DNA of 64,000 bases from Amycolatopsis sp. MtRt-6 (GCF_017308975.1 NZ_JADWPD010000002.1:1-64000); one strand, 5' to 3'. Counted from the stretch's first letter, positions 17,401-28,482 are shown. A program made the numbers and translations. The notes: generated from the sequence alone by a model not told the origin.

Positions 17401-18366
17401 TCAGGCGAACGCCTCCGGCCAGACGTCCCGGTAGGCAGGCACCCCACCCGCCGTGGTCGCCGCCAGGAGCCCGTGCACCATCGCCCGCGCGAACACCCGG
17501 GCCGCCGCCGAGCACAGGGCGTCCAGCGCCGCCGGGCGGGCCGGGAACTCGGCCGGCAGCTCGTGCGCTCCCGTGGCCAGCGCGAACACCGTGTCGCCGT
17601 CGAACATCGAATGCGCCGGCCGCACCGCCCGCGCCAGCCCGTCCTGCGCCGCGACCGCGATCCGCCGCGCCTCCGCCTTCGACAGCGCCGCGTCGACCGC
17701 GACCACGCCGATCGTCGTGTTCAGACCCGTCCGGCGGGACGGCAGCGAGGCCGCCCGCGAAGGCCACGTCACCCCGAAGTCGCCGTGGTCGGCCGCGTAC
17801 GCCCGGCCCGTCGAGAGGTCCACGGCCTCGCCCGCCGCGTTGACCGCCGCCAGTGCCCCGACCACGTACGAGCCCACGACCTCGCTCGCCGAGCCGATCC
17901 CGCCCTTCAACGACCCCACGGCCGCCCCCGCGCCCGCTCCGACCGTCCCCACAGCGAAGGACTCCGAAGCCGCTTCGCACGCCGCGTAGCCGAAGGAAGC
18001 GTCGGGCCGGTTGCCCCACTCGCTGCGCGGCAGGTCGAACAGCACGGCCGCGGGCACGATCGGCACGACCTCGTGCGGCTGCGCGCCCACCGGAAAGCCC
18101 AGGTTGCGCTCGGAAAGCCACCGCATCACGCCGTCGGCCGCGGCGAGGCCGTACGCCGACCCGCCCGAGAGGCACACCGCGTTGACCCGCTGCACCAGGT
18201 TCTCCGGCTCCAGCAGGTTCGTCTCCCGCGTGCCGGGCGCGCCGCCGCGCTGGTCGACCGCGCCGACCGCGCCCTCGGGCACCAGCACCACCGTCGTGCC
18301 GGTGGCCCAGCCGTCGCCGACCCGCTCGTGGTGCCCGACCAGGACACCCGGCACGTCGGTGATCAT
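17401..18366 (-). CDS. P1 (DmpA/ornithine-acetyltransferase-fold) peptidase
   Basis: This 321-residue Ntn-hydrolase-like enzyme is self-cleaving in characterised relatives. The expected cleavage region is GLNTTIGVVAVDA, with Thr/Ser as new N-terminus, and GGSAYGLAAADGVMRWL is the family hallmark. Relatives are aminopeptidases that act on beta-peptides or D-residues. It is the Rv1333 counterpart. Its ATG overlaps the DUF2017 stop (ATGA). Confidence 0.9.
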   Translation of the reverse strand: MITDVPGVLVGHHERVGDGWATGTTVVLVPEGAVGAVDQRGGAPGTRETNLLEPENLVQRVNAVCLSGGSAYGLAAADGVMRWLSERNLGFPVGAQPHEVVPIVPAAVLFDLPRSEWGNRPDASFGYAACEAASESFAVGTVGAGAGAAVGSLKGGIGSASEVVGSYVVGALAAVNAAGEAVDLSTGRAYAADHGDFGVTWPSRAASLPSRRTGLNTTIGVVAVDAALSKAEARRIAVAAQDGLARAVRPAHSMFDGDTVFALATGAHELPAEFPARPAALDALCSAAARVFARAMVHGLLAATTAGGVPAYRDVWPEAFA

Positions 18367-18920
18367 CCCGTCAGCGCCTGGATCAGCGTCTCCTGCACCC
18401 ACGTCAGCCAGTGGTAGACGCCCAGGTGGGGCGCCCGCGGGTCGTCCTCGGGCAGCTCGTCGGGCATGTCCTCGGTGACGTCGAGCGCGGTGCCGAGCGC
18501 CAGCCGGACGTCGTTGAGCGCGCCGAGCCACGCGTCGGCCTGCTCCTCGGTCAGCCGGACGTGGCCGCCGTCGCGGGGCAGCGTGTCGAGCACGATCTTG
18601 GCCACGCCGACCTTGATGTCGAGCAGCTCCGGCTCGTGCAGCGACCGCATCGCCGCGACCGAGTCGATGTCCTCCCGCGACGGGTTGTCCGGGTCGAGCT
18701 TGTGGAAGTCCGGGAGCAGCCGCGAGAGCACCGGGTCGTCCGGGGACTCGGTGGGCCCGGTCCGGATGCCGGTGAGCTCGGCGAGCTCGTCCTGGGGCGC
18801 TTCTTCGGCGCGCGCGGTGAGCATGTCCTCGAGCTGGCTGACCAGCCCGCGCAGCACGGCCGCTTCCTGCTGCTCGAACCCCGCGTGGATCACCGCGCCC
18901 TTGCGCCGCCATCCGTTCAC
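18363..18920 (-). CDS. DUF2017 protein
   Basis: This 185-residue, strongly acidic helical protein ([17 protein letters not shown]... [19 protein letters not shown]) belongs to an actinobacterial family always found after clpS. GTG 18920 overlaps the clpS stop (GTGA). A role with the ClpS-ClpCP degradation pathway is suggested only by the constant neighbourhood. Confidence 0.88.
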   Translation of the reverse strand: MNGWRRKGAVIHAGFEQQEAAVLRGLVSQLEDMLTARAEEAPQDELAELTGIRTGPTESPDDPVLSRLLPDFHKLDPDNPSREDIDSVAAMRSLHEPELLDIKVGVAKIVLDTLPRDGGHVRLTEEQADAWLGALNDVRLALGTALDVTEDMPDELPEDDPRAPHLGVYHWLTWVQETLIQALTG

Positions 18921-19216
18921 GAGGGCTGCTCCATGGTGGCCCAGAGGCCGGCCGCGTGGAGTTTCGCCACGTCCGTTTCCACCTTCTCCTTGCTGCCGGA
19001 CGAGACGATCGCCTTGCCCTTGTGGTGCACGTCCAGCATCAGCTTGGTGGCGTGGTCGCGGCTGTAGCCGAACAGCTTCTGGAAGACGTAGGTCACGTAC
19101 GACATCAGGTTGACCGGGTCGTTCCAGACCACGGTCCGCCAGGGGGTGTCCGACTCGGCGACTTCGGCACCGGCCGGTTCGACCTGCGTCTGTTCGGATG
19201 CGACAGGCGTGGACAT
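18917..19216 (-). CDS. clpS: ATP-dependent Clp protease adaptor ClpS
   Basis: ClpS delivers N-degron substrates to ClpC/ClpP. The core [20 protein letters not shown], then [18 protein letters not shown] and the C-terminal GLWATMEQ are conserved. I chose ATG 19216; another ATG lies 9 nt upstream. The N-terminal 35 residues are flexible, as usual. It is divergent from pncB. Confidence 0.95.
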   Translation of the reverse strand: MSTPVASEQTQVEPAGAEVAESDTPWRTVVWNDPVNLMSYVTYVFQKLFGYSRDHATKLMLDVHHKGKAIVSSGSKEKVETDVAKLHAAGLWATMEQPS

Positions 19217-19278
19217 GCACCCCATGGTGTCACGGGGGTGACGGGGTACGCCGCGCCAGGTCCGGCCATGTGGGTGAA

Positions 19279-19284
19279 TAGGCT
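19279..19284 (+). promoter_or_regulatory. -10 element of pncB (leaderless)
   Basis: TAGGCT ends 6 nt before the ATG, in the 74-bp divergent gap with clpS. Confidence 0.55.
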
Positions 19285-19290
19285 TACCCC

Positions 19291-20592
19291 ATGGGTTCAC
19301 CGGAGCCGGTCACGGCCAGCACTGCGCTGCTCACCGACCACTACGAGCTGACCATGCTGGGCAGCGCGCTCGCCGACGGGACGGCGGAGCGGCCCTGCGT
19401 ATTCGAAGTTTTCGCCAGGAGGCTGCCGGACGGGCGGCGCTACGGCGTCGTCGCGGGCACCGCCCGTGTCCTCGACGCGATCGCGGACTTCCGCTTCACC
19501 GACGCCGAACTGGCGCAGCTGGAGGCCACCGCGGTCGTCGACGACGCGACGCTCGCCTGGCTCGCGGACTACGAGTTCTCCGGTGACATCGACGGCTACG
19601 CCGAGGGCGAGTTGTACTTCCCCGGCTCGCCGATCCTCACCGTCACCGGCTCGTTCGGCGAGTGCGTGCTGCTGGAGACGCTGGTGCTGTCGATCCTCAA
19701 CCACGACAGCGCCGTCGCGTCGGCGGCGGCCCGGATGTCCGGCGCCGCGCACGGCCGCCCGATCATCGAGATGGGCGGCCGCCGCACGCACGAGTACGCC
19801 GCGGTCGCGGCCGCGCGCGCCGCCTACCTGGCCGGCTTCGCGACGACGTCCAACCTGGAAGCCGGCCGCCGCTACGGCATCCCGACGCGCGGCACCGTCG
19901 CGCACGCCTTCATGTTGCTGCACGACAGCGAGGAAGCGGCCTTCCGCGCCCAGGTGGACAAGATGGGCGCGGACACGACGCTGCTGGTCGACACCTACGA
20001 CATCACCGCGGGCATCGAGACGGCGGTCCGCGTCGCCGGGCCCGAGCTCGGCGCGATCCGGATCGACTCCGGCGACGTCGGCCCGCTCGCCCGCCGCGCC
20101 CGCGAGCAGCTGGACTCCCTCGGCGCCAAGGACACCCGGATCGTGGTCTCCGGCGACCTCGACGAGCACGCCATCGCGGCGCTGCGCGCGGAGCCGGTGG
20201 ACGCGTACGGCGTCGGCACCTCGGTCGTGACCGGTTCCGGCGCGCCGACCGCCGGCATGGTCTACAAGCTGGTCGAGGTGGACGGCAAGCCGGTCGCGAA
20301 GCGCAGTGCGCACAAGGAGTCCCGCGGCGGCCGCAAGTCCGCGCTGCGGCGCCACCGCGGCACCGGCACGGCGGTCGAGGAGGTCGTCTGGGCGACCTCG
20401 GGTGCCGCGCCGGAGCCGGAGGCGAACGACCGGCCGCTGCAGATCCCGCTGATCCGCGCTGGCCGCCCGGAGCCCGGCCTGCCTACGCTCGACGACGCCA
20501 GGCAGCGGCTGCGCCGCGGCCTGGTCAGCCTGCCGTGGGAGGGCCTCAAGCTCTCGCACGGCGAGCCCGCTATTCCGACGCTGTTCTTGTAA
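19291..20592 (+). CDS. pncB: Nicotinate phosphoribosyltransferase
   Basis: It converts nicotinate and PRPP to nicotinate mononucleotide for NAD salvage. The family motifs [40 protein letters not shown] with the phosphorylatable His, and IRIDSGDVG are present over 433 residues. It precedes pncA by 30 nt, so the two salvage steps are adjacent. Confidence 0.96.
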   Translation: MGSPEPVTASTALLTDHYELTMLGSALADGTAERPCVFEVFARRLPDGRRYGVVAGTARVLDAIADFRFTDAELAQLEATAVVDDATLAWLADYEFSGDIDGYAEGELYFPGSPILTVTGSFGECVLLETLVLSILNHDSAVASAAARMSGAAHGRPIIEMGGRRTHEYAAVAAARAAYLAGFATTSNLEAGRRYGIPTRGTVAHAFMLLHDSEEAAFRAQVDKMGADTTLLVDTYDITAGIETAVRVAGPELGAIRIDSGDVGPLARRAREQLDSLGAKDTRIVVSGDLDEHAIAALRAEPVDAYGVGTSVVTGSGAPTAGMVYKLVEVDGKPVAKRSAHKESRGGRKSALRRHRGTGTAVEEVVWATSGAAPEPEANDRPLQIPLIRAGRPEPGLPTLDDARQRLRRGLVSLPWEGLKLSHGEPAIPTLFL

Positions 20593-20622
20593 ACGCCGCT
20601 GTCTCTGAACGGAGTTCGACCG

Positions 20623-21201
20623 ATGGGTACCGCGCTGATCGTGGTGGACGTGCAGAACGACTTCTGCGAAGGGGGTTCGCTCGGCCTGCCGGGCGGGGCC
20701 GCCGCGGCCGCCGCCATCTCGAAGCAGGCCGCCGAAGGCGGGTACAGCCACGTCGTGGCCACCCGGGACAACCACATCGACCCCGGTGACCACTTCAGCG
20801 AGACGCCGGACTTCAAGGACAGCTGGCCGGTGCACTGCGTGGCCGGCACGGCGGGCGCGTCGTTCCACGCCGCGCTCGACGTCGTCCCGATCGGCGAGGT
20901 GTTCTCCAAGGGCGAGTACACCGCCGCGTACTCCGGCTTCGAGGGCGCGGCCCGCGACGGGAAGTCCCTGGAAGCCTGGCTGCGCGAGCACGACGTGACC
21001 GACGTCGACGTCGTCGGCATCGCGACGGACTTCTGCGTCCGCGCGACGGCGCTCGACGCGAAGAAGGCCGGCTTCGGCGTGCGGGTGCTGCTGGACCTGA
21101 CCGTCGGCGGCTCACAGCCCACCGTGGACGCGACGCTGAGGGACTTCGACGAGGCGGGCGTCGCGTACACCGGCACCGCTCCCGTGCCGCCGGCCGCGTG
21201 A
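20623..21201 (+). CDS. pncA: Nicotinamidase (isochorismatase fold)
   Basis: It hydrolyses nicotinamide to nicotinate. The catalytic triad is Asp9 (VVDVQNDF), Lys96 (SKGEYTAAYSGF) and Cys138 (ATDFCVRATA). Metal ligands are Asp49, His51 and His57 (RDNHIDPGDHF). A GGAG lies 10 nt before the ATG. The product feeds the upstream pncB enzyme. PncA of this type also activates pyrazinamide in mycobacteria. Confidence 0.96.
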   Translation: MGTALIVVDVQNDFCEGGSLGLPGGAAAAAAISKQAAEGGYSHVVATRDNHIDPGDHFSETPDFKDSWPVHCVAGTAGASFHAALDVVPIGEVFSKGEYTAAYSGFEGAARDGKSLEAWLREHDVTDVDVVGIATDFCVRATALDAKKAGFGVRVLLDLTVGGSQPTVDATLRDFDEAGVAYTGTAPVPPAA

Positions 21202-21842
21202 AGGACCTGCGGGCGGCACTGGCCGAACACCGGCTCGTCGCGATCCTGCGGGCCGGCGACGCGTCACGGTTCGCCGACGCCGCGATGGTGCTGCACGCGG
21301 CGGGCGTCCGCCTGCTCGAAGCGACGCTGACCACGCCGGGCGCGCCCGCGGCCATCACGGCGCTGCGCCTGGCGCTGGGCGAAGACGCGCTGATCGGCGC
21401 CGGCAGCGTCCGCGAACCGTCCGATGTGGACATCGCGGTGGACGCCGGCGCCGCGTACCTGATCACGCCGACGGTCAACCCGGCGGTCCTCGACCGCGCC
21501 GCGGCCCTGGACACGCCGGTGATCTGCGGCGCGCTGACGCCGACGGAGATCGACCAGGCCTGGCGGCTCGGCGCGGCCGCGGTGAAGGTGTTCCCGGTCG
21601 CGGCGGTGGGCGGGATCGCGTACCTGCGCGCGGTGCGGGCGCCGCTGCCGGACGTCCCGCTGGTGCCGACCGGCGGCGTCCACCTGGCCGACGTCGAGGG
21701 CTACCTGCGCGCGGGCGCGATCGCGGTCGCCGCGGCGACACCGCTGCTGGGCGACGCGCTGTCGTCCGGCGGCAGCCTGCCGGACCTGGCCACGCGGGCG
21801 GGCGAGTTCGTCGCCGCGACCGCCCGCTTCGCCACCTCCTGA
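21198..21842 (+). CDS. eda: KDPG/KHG aldolase (Eda family)
   Basis: Class-I aldolase of 214 residues that splits 2-keto-3-deoxy-6-phosphogluconate or 4-hydroxy-2-oxoglutarate. The Schiff-base Lys130 sits in GAAAVKVFPVA and the general acid Glu41 in LLEATLTTPG. GTG 21198 overlaps the pncA stop by 4 nt, an unexpected coupling to nicotinamide salvage. No 6-phosphogluconate dehydratase or sugar-acid gene is nearby, so the physiological substrate is open. Confidence 0.9.
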   Translation: MKDLRAALAEHRLVAILRAGDASRFADAAMVLHAAGVRLLEATLTTPGAPAAITALRLALGEDALIGAGSVREPSDVDIAVDAGAAYLITPTVNPAVLDRAAALDTPVICGALTPTEIDQAWRLGAAAVKVFPVAAVGGIAYLRAVRAPLPDVPLVPTGGVHLADVEGYLRAGAIAVAAATPLLGDALSSGGSLPDLATRAGEFVAATARFATS

Positions 21843-21854
21843 CCACCCGGCTCA

Positions 21855-21941
21855 AGCGCCCCAATGTGGCCTTGGTTGCGTTGAACGCACCCAAGGTGGC
21901 CTTCGGTGCGGTCAACGCACCGAAGGCCACCTTGGGGCGCT
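21855..21941. repeat. Compound inverted repeat acting as a bidirectional terminator
   Basis: The outer arms start AGCGCCCCAA (21855) and end TTGGGGCGCT (21941) and match over about 37 nt with 4 mismatches. They contain repeated modules of the type AAGGTGGCCTTCGGTGCG. An inner GGTGCG-GTCAA-CGCACC hairpin lies at 21905-21922. It separates two convergent genes and overlaps the stop codon of the minus-strand gene. Confidence 0.8.
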
Positions 21942-22587
21942 ACTTCTTGCCGAACGGGTCGCAGGCGGCCGTGCCCAGGTAGATGTCCCCGCTCGCCGGG
22001 CCGCCCTGCGGGAACAGCTTGATGTGCGCCGCGTGCGTCACCAGGCTGCCGTCCGGCGGCTGGGGCGTCACGGTCTCGTTGAGCACGACCGTCGCCAGCG
22101 CGGTGCCGGCGGCGCCGCCGGGGATGACGATCCGGTAGTTCGGCGGGATCTCCGCCGGCACGGCGATGCCCTCGACCGCGCCGATCGCCACCTCGCCGAG
22201 GCTGCCGGTGGCCGTCGTCGCGCACTTCGCCGAGTACGTGCGCACCGTGATCATCGGACCGCCGTAGCGCTGCAGCACGGTCGCCCGGAAGCGGCGCCCG
22301 GACGCCTGGGCGATCGACACCGCACCGGACCGGCCGCAGCCGGTGTCGCCCGCCCCGAACGCGGCGATGTCGCCCGTGGCGCCCCCCTGCGTCCAGCCCT
22401 TGTACGGCCCGTCGACAGTGCATTTCGCCAGCTCACCGGTGACGATGTGCTCGTTGTCGATCGTCACGTCCACCGAGCCGGACGACGCCCATCCGGTGGA
22501 CGTCACCGGGGCCGCCGCGCCGAGGAGCGGGACGGCCAGCGCCGTCACGGTCAGCAACCGATATGTCCTCTTCCTGGCGTTCCGCAT
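21940..22587 (-). CDS. Secreted beta-rich protein, choice-of-anchor-P-like
   Basis: A signal peptide (KRTYRLLTVTALAVPLLGAAAP) is followed by about 185 extracellular residues rich in Gly and Thr. Four cysteines (KCTVDG, GCGRSG, KCATTA, ACDPFG) could form two disulfides. ATG 22587 has GAGGAGG upstream. The pattern resembles actinobacterial choice-of-anchor P proteins. The function is unknown. No sortase motif is present. Confidence 0.72.
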   Translation of the reverse strand: MRNARKRTYRLLTVTALAVPLLGAAAPVTSTGWASSGSVDVTIDNEHIVTGELAKCTVDGPYKGWTQGGATGDIAAFGAGDTGCGRSGAVSIAQASGRRFRATVLQRYGGPMITVRTYSAKCATTATGSLGEVAIGAVEGIAVPAEIPPNYRIVIPGGAAGTALATVVLNETVTPQPPDGSLVTHAAHIKLFPQGGPASGDIYLGTAACDPFGKK

Positions 22588-22720
22588 GCTCCGGCCTCCT
22601 CGGTCCCGTGACAGATCGCAGCTGTGCTCTTCGTCATCGGCCGGTCCGGCGCCCACCCTGATCGGGTCCACCCGGACGAGTGGCCGGTGAGGAACGCAAC
22701 TAGGGGGCGCCACGGGACGG

Positions 22721-22732
22721 TAACGAGCGTTA
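22721..22732. promoter_or_regulatory. Inverted repeat upstream of bioY
   Basis: TAACG-AG-CGTTA has perfect 5-bp arms and lies 36 nt before the bioY start. It is a candidate operator, perhaps for a biotin regulator, by position only. Confidence 0.35.
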
Positions 22733-22767
22733 ACCTCGGGCGTCGCCTGTTCACCTCGGGAGGTTTC

Positions 22768-23355
22768 GTGTCTTCGCTGTCCTTCGCCGGCAAGCGGCCC
22801 GTGCTGGCCGACCTGGTGCCCGGCTCGCTCGTGCGGGACATCGCGCTGGTCGCCGGCGGTGCCGTGCTCACCGGCGCCGCCGCGCAGCTGACGATCCCGG
22901 TGCCGGGCAGCCCGGTGCCGATGACCGGCCAGACGTTCGCCGCGCTGCTCGTCGGCGCGTCGCTCGGCATGTCGCGCGGTGCCGCCTCGATGCTGGTGTA
23001 CCTGCTGGTCGGCGCGGTGGGTGTGCCGTGGTTCCAGCACGGCACCTCGGGCCTGTCCGGCGCGAGCGCCGGCTACATCGTCGGCTTCGTTTTCGCCGGC
23101 GCCCTGGTCGGCGCGCTCGCCGGCCGCGGCGGCGACCGGACGCCGGTGCGCACCGCGGGCACGATGGTGCTCGGCAACCTGGTGATCTACGCGTTCGGTG
23201 TGCCGTGGCTGATGGCGTCGACCGGGTTCGACCTGCCGACCGCGTTCGCCAAGGGCGTCACGCCGTTCCTGATCGGGGACGCGATCAAGATCGTCGTGGC
23301 CGCCGGCCTGCTGCCGCTGACCTGGAAGCTGGTCTCCGGCCGCAACCAGGACTGA
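22768..23355 (+). CDS. bioY: Biotin transporter substrate-binding membrane component BioY
   Basis: S-component of a biotin ECF transporter. The 195-residue protein has six membrane segments and the BioY signatures PVPMTGQTFAALLVG and YLLVGAVGVPWF. GTG 22768 follows GGGAGG by 6 nt. No ATPase (bioM) or T component (bioN) is adjacent, so it works alone or shares the general ECF module. Confidence 0.92.
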   Translation: MSSLSFAGKRPVLADLVPGSLVRDIALVAGGAVLTGAAAQLTIPVPGSPVPMTGQTFAALLVGASLGMSRGAASMLVYLLVGAVGVPWFQHGTSGLSGASAGYIVGFVFAGALVGALAGRGGDRTPVRTAGTMVLGNLVIYAFGVPWLMASTGFDLPTAFAKGVTPFLIGDAIKIVVAAGLLPLTWKLVSGRNQD

Positions 23356-23362
23356 CGCTCGC

Positions 23363-23402
23363 CGAAGGGGGCTTGCCCGCGCTCGCGGGTGGGCCCCCTT
23401 CG
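23363..23402 (+). terminator. bioY terminator hairpin
   Basis: CGAAGGGGGC pairs with GCCCCCTTCG, and an inner CCCGCG-CT-CGCGGG extends the stem. It begins 8 nt after the bioY stop. Confidence 0.75.
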
Positions 23403-23480
23403 CCGTGCCCGCCCCCGGTGCCGGGGCGACGCGAGTGGCCCGTTCGCGACGGAGCACCGATCTCTGTCGGTGGTGGCGGC

Positions 23481-23486
23481 TAATGT
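23481..23486 (+). promoter_or_regulatory. -10 element of dinG (leaderless)
   Basis: TAATGT ends 6 nt before GTG 23493. Confidence 0.45.
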
Positions 23487-23492
23487 GTCGCT

Positions 23493-25541
23493 GTGCCCGC
23501 CCGAACCGATTTCCCCGGCGTCCTCGAACTCCTCACCCACGCGGTGGAGTCCGTCGGCGGTGCCGAACGTCCAGGGCAGGTCCAGATGGCCGACGCCGTC
23601 GGCCGCGCCATCCGCACCGGTGAGCACCTGGCCGTGCAGGCCGGCACCGGCACCGGCAAGTCACTGGCCTACCTCGTGCCCGCGATCCGCCACGCCGTCG
23701 AGAAGGAAGCGACGGTGGTGGTCTCCACGGCCACGATCGCGCTGCAGCGCCAGCTCGTCGACCGCGACCTCCCGCGCCTGGCGAAGGCGCTGAAGAAGCC
23801 GCTGGGCCGCGAACCGACCTTCGCCATCCTGAAGGGCCGGCGCAACTACATGTGCCTGCACCGGCTGGATTCCGGCGCGCCGGACGAGCCGGAGGACGCG
23901 CAGCTGTTCGACCCGTTCGCGGTGTCCCGGCTGGGCAAGGAGGTCACGCGGCTGCGGGAGTGGGCGTCGGACACCGAAACCGGCGACCGCGACGAACTCG
24001 TCCCCGGCGTCACCGACCAGGCCTGGCGTCAGGTTTCGGTCACGGCGAAGGAATGTCTCGGCGCTTCGCGCTGTCCGATCGGCACGGACTGCTTCGCCGA
24101 GAAGGCCCGCGCCGAGGCCGGCCGGGCCGACGTCATCGTCACCAACCACGCGCTGCTGGCCATCGACGCCTTGCAGGGCTACCAGGTCCTGCCGGATCAC
24201 GACGTGGTGATCATCGACGAGGCCCACGACCTGGTCGAACGGGTCACCTCGGTCGCCACCGGCGAGCTGACCAGCGCGATGTGCGCGTCGGCCGCGCGCC
24301 GCTGCGGCAAGCTCATCGACGCCGACGTCGCCGACCGCCTGCTGGAGGCGGGTGACGGGCTGGCGCTGATCGTCGACGACCTGCCCGCGGGCCGGCTCGA
24401 CGAGCTGCCGCGGCCGCTGAAGGGCGCGATCCCGGCGGTCCGCGACGCCGCGCACGCGTGCATCACGGCGCTGGGCAGCGACCGCAAGGAGGACGTCGAG
24501 GGCGCCACCGCGCGCAAGCTGGCGCGCTCGCTGCTCGACGAGGTCCACGACACCGCGGTCCGGCTGCTGGAGGCGTTCGACGACGACCAGGCGCACCAGC
24601 GTGACGTCGTCTGGCTCTCCGGCGACAAGTACGCGTCGAACCCGCGGCCGCCGGCGCTGAAGGTGGCTCCGCTGGGCGTGGCCGGCCTGCTGCGCGAGCG
24701 GGTGTTCAACCAGCACACGACGATCCTGACGTCGGCAACGCTGACGTTGGGCGGCACGTTCGACACCATGGCGCGCCAGTGGGGCCTCCCGCCCGGCGCG
24801 GCCCGCGTGGAGCAGGCACCCGGCGCCGCGACGGAGAAGGAAGCGCCGTCGGACGACTCGGGCCCGAAGTGGACCGGCCTCGACGTCGGCTCGCCGTTCG
24901 ACCACCGGCGCAACGGCATCCTGTACCTGGCCAAGCACCTGCCGCCACCGGGCCGCGACGGCCTCACTCCGTCCACAATGGACGAACTGGCCGAGCTGAT
25001 CGAGGCCGCCGGCGGGCGCACGCTCGGGCTGTTCTCCTCGATGCGGGCGGCCAAGCAGGCCACCGAGGAGATGCGCGAGCGGCTGGACTTCCCGATCCTG
25101 TGCCAGGGCGACGACGCGACGTCCCTGCTGGTCCAGAAGTTCTCCGAAGACGTCCGCACGTGCCTGTTCGGCACGCTTTCGCTCTGGCAGGGCGTGGACG
25201 TGCCCGGGCCGTCGCTGCAGCTCGTGGTGGTCGACCGGATCCCGTTCCCGCGCCCGGACGACCCGGTGTCCTCGGCGCGGCAGCGCGCGGTGGAAGCCCG
25301 TGGCGGCAACGGGTTCCTCACCGTGGCGGCCACGCACGCGGCGCTGCTGCTGGCGCAGGGCACCGGGCGGCTGCACCGCGCGGTCAGCGACCGCGGGGTG
25401 GTGGCGGTGCTGGATTCGCGGCTGGCGAACGCCCGGTATGGCGGGTTCCTGCGGGCGTCGCTGCCGCCGTTCTGGCCGACAATGGACCCGAAGGTGGTGC
25501 GGGACGCACTGCGCCGGCTGGACGCAGCCGCGCCCGCGTGA
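23493..25541 (+). CDS. dinG: DinG-type (XPD/Rad3) ATP-dependent DNA helicase
   Basis: Superfamily-2 5'-3' helicase of 682 residues. Walker A is QAGTGTGKSLAYL (about residue 50) and the DEAH box is VVIIDEAHDLVE (about 240). Iron-sulfur cluster cysteines lie between them (MCLHRL and CLGASRCPIGTDCFAEKA). Motifs V and VI appear as LWQGVDVPGPSL and QGTGRLHRAV near the end. It is the Rv1329c counterpart and may unwind R-loops or G4 structures. One 13-bp GTCCA-N3-TGGAC palindrome lies inside it. Confidence 0.93.
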   Translation: MPARTDFPGVLELLTHAVESVGGAERPGQVQMADAVGRAIRTGEHLAVQAGTGTGKSLAYLVPAIRHAVEKEATVVVSTATIALQRQLVDRDLPRLAKALKKPLGREPTFAILKGRRNYMCLHRLDSGAPDEPEDAQLFDPFAVSRLGKEVTRLREWASDTETGDRDELVPGVTDQAWRQVSVTAKECLGASRCPIGTDCFAEKARAEAGRADVIVTNHALLAIDALQGYQVLPDHDVVIIDEAHDLVERVTSVATGELTSAMCASAARRCGKLIDADVADRLLEAGDGLALIVDDLPAGRLDELPRPLKGAIPAVRDAAHACITALGSDRKEDVEGATARKLARSLLDEVHDTAVRLLEAFDDDQAHQRDVVWLSGDKYASNPRPPALKVAPLGVAGLLRERVFNQHTTILTSATLTLGGTFDTMARQWGLPPGAARVEQAPGAATEKEAPSDDSGPKWTGLDVGSPFDHRRNGILYLAKHLPPPGRDGLTPSTMDELAELIEAAGGRTLGLFSSMRAAKQATEEMRERLDFPILCQGDDATSLLVQKFSEDVRTCLFGTLSLWQGVDVPGPSLQLVVVDRIPFPRPDDPVSSARQRAVEARGGNGFLTVAATHAALLLAQGTGRLHRAVSDRGVVAVLDSRLANARYGGFLRASLPPFWPTMDPKVVRDALRRLDAAAPA

Positions 25542-25599
25542 CGCGCGCAGGCGCCGCGCCCGGTACGGTGAAGCCACCGAAGCAACAAGGGAGCACCGG

Positions 25600-25941
25600 T
25601 TGACCCAGGATTCGTCCAGCGCCCAGTCCCGGACCGTCAGCGTCGACGACACCGGAGTGCGGCGGCGGCTCGCGGACGGCAGCGAAGAAGCCGTCACGTG
25701 GGCCGGCCTGTCGTCGGTGATGGTGCGGGTCATCCCCGACGGCCCGTGGAACGAAGACGTCTTCTTCATGCTCGTGGGCACCGACGGCAAGGGCACCGCG
25801 GTCCCCAGCGGCGACCCGGCGGCCGACGCGCTCATCGAGCGGCTGCAGGCCCTGCCGGGCTTCGACAACGAGAAGTTCATCGAAGCCATGACGACCGACG
25901 CCGACCAGGCCTACGTCGTCTGGGAATCCAGCCAGAACTAG
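25600..25941 (+). CDS. Conserved hypothetical protein with TTG start
   Basis: This 113-residue acidic protein is rich in short beta strands (VSVDDTGVRRRLADGSEE, AGLSSVMVRVIPDGPWNEDVFFML) with a C-terminal helix pair (ALIERLQALPGFDNEKFIEAM). I do not recognise a family. TTG 25600 is chosen because GGGAG lies 6 nt upstream and the frame upstream runs through non-coding-like sequence. The last 4 nt overlap the OsmC stop. Confidence 0.7.
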   Translation: MTQDSSSAQSRTVSVDDTGVRRRLADGSEEAVTWAGLSSVMVRVIPDGPWNEDVFFMLVGTDGKGTAVPSGDPAADALIERLQALPGFDNEKFIEAMTTDADQAYVVWESSQN

Positions 25942-26342
25942 GCCCGCGGGAAGGTTTCCGTCACCGGGATCCCCTTCTTGAGGGTGCGGCTCACCGTGCA
26001 GAGCCGCTCGATCGCGCGGTCCACGGCGCCGGCCAGCGCGGCCCGCTGATCCGCCGCCAATGCCGACACGTCGACGTCGAAAGCGACGTGCACGGCGTCC
26101 AGCTCCGAAGCACCCTCGCGCCGATCGGCGTCGACGGTCACGCGGAACTTCGCGTCTTCGCCGATCCGCCGCGTGATCAGCTCTTCGGCGGTCACCGCGT
26201 TGCAGCCCGCCACCGCGATCTGCAGCAGTTCGGCGGGCGAGAACGCCCCTTCGGCGCCCTTGCGGCCCACCAGCACCTCGGCGCCGCGTTCGTTGCGCCC
26301 GACGAACGCGTGCTCGCCCGTGCGTTCCACTTCCAGTGTCAT
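25938..26342 (-). CDS. OsmC/Ohr family peroxidase
   Basis: This thiol-dependent organic-hydroperoxide reductase has 134 residues. The two reactive cysteines are in QIAVAGCNAVTAEEL and IERLCTVSRTLKKG, as in the OsmC branch. ATG 26342 opens at the usual VERTGEHAFVGRNERG strand. It is convergent with the hypothetical gene. The 16 nt upstream contain the end of the PTH2-like gene, so they may be cotranscribed. Confidence 0.9.
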   Translation of the reverse strand: MTLEVERTGEHAFVGRNERGAEVLVGRKGAEGAFSPAELLQIAVAGCNAVTAEELITRRIGEDAKFRVTVDADRREGASELDAVHVAFDVDVSALAADQRAALAGAVDRAIERLCTVSRTLKKGIPVTETFPRA

Positions 26343-26358
26343 GCCCGCTCCAACCGGG

Positions 26359-28367
<2,009 letters not shown>

Positions 28368-28427
28368 TCATCCCTCGTTCGGCAACGCTGCACGATCAGT
28401 CTGCCGGTCCGGGCTAGGACATAAGTA

Positions 28428-28466
28428 GAGCGCGTGCCCGGCTTCACATCAGCCGGGCACGCGCTC
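28428..28466 (-). terminator. Strong hairpin terminator after ctaD
   Basis: The 16-bp arms GAGCGCGTGCCCGGCT and AGCCGGGCACGCGCTC are perfect complements around a 7-nt loop. On the minus strand a T-rich stretch (TACTTATGT) follows. Confidence 0.88.
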
Positions 28467-28482
28467 ACTCGATCAGGTGCTG

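Noticed and set aside
17401-18912. A 503-residue version of the P1 peptidase
   Set aside because: The extra N-terminus is an Arg/Ala-rich read-through of DUF2017. ATG 18366 overlaps the DUF2017 stop and begins the known fold.
22624-22767. Longer bioY start
   Set aside because: The added 48 residues lack membrane character and the GTG at 22768 has a good GGGAGG site.
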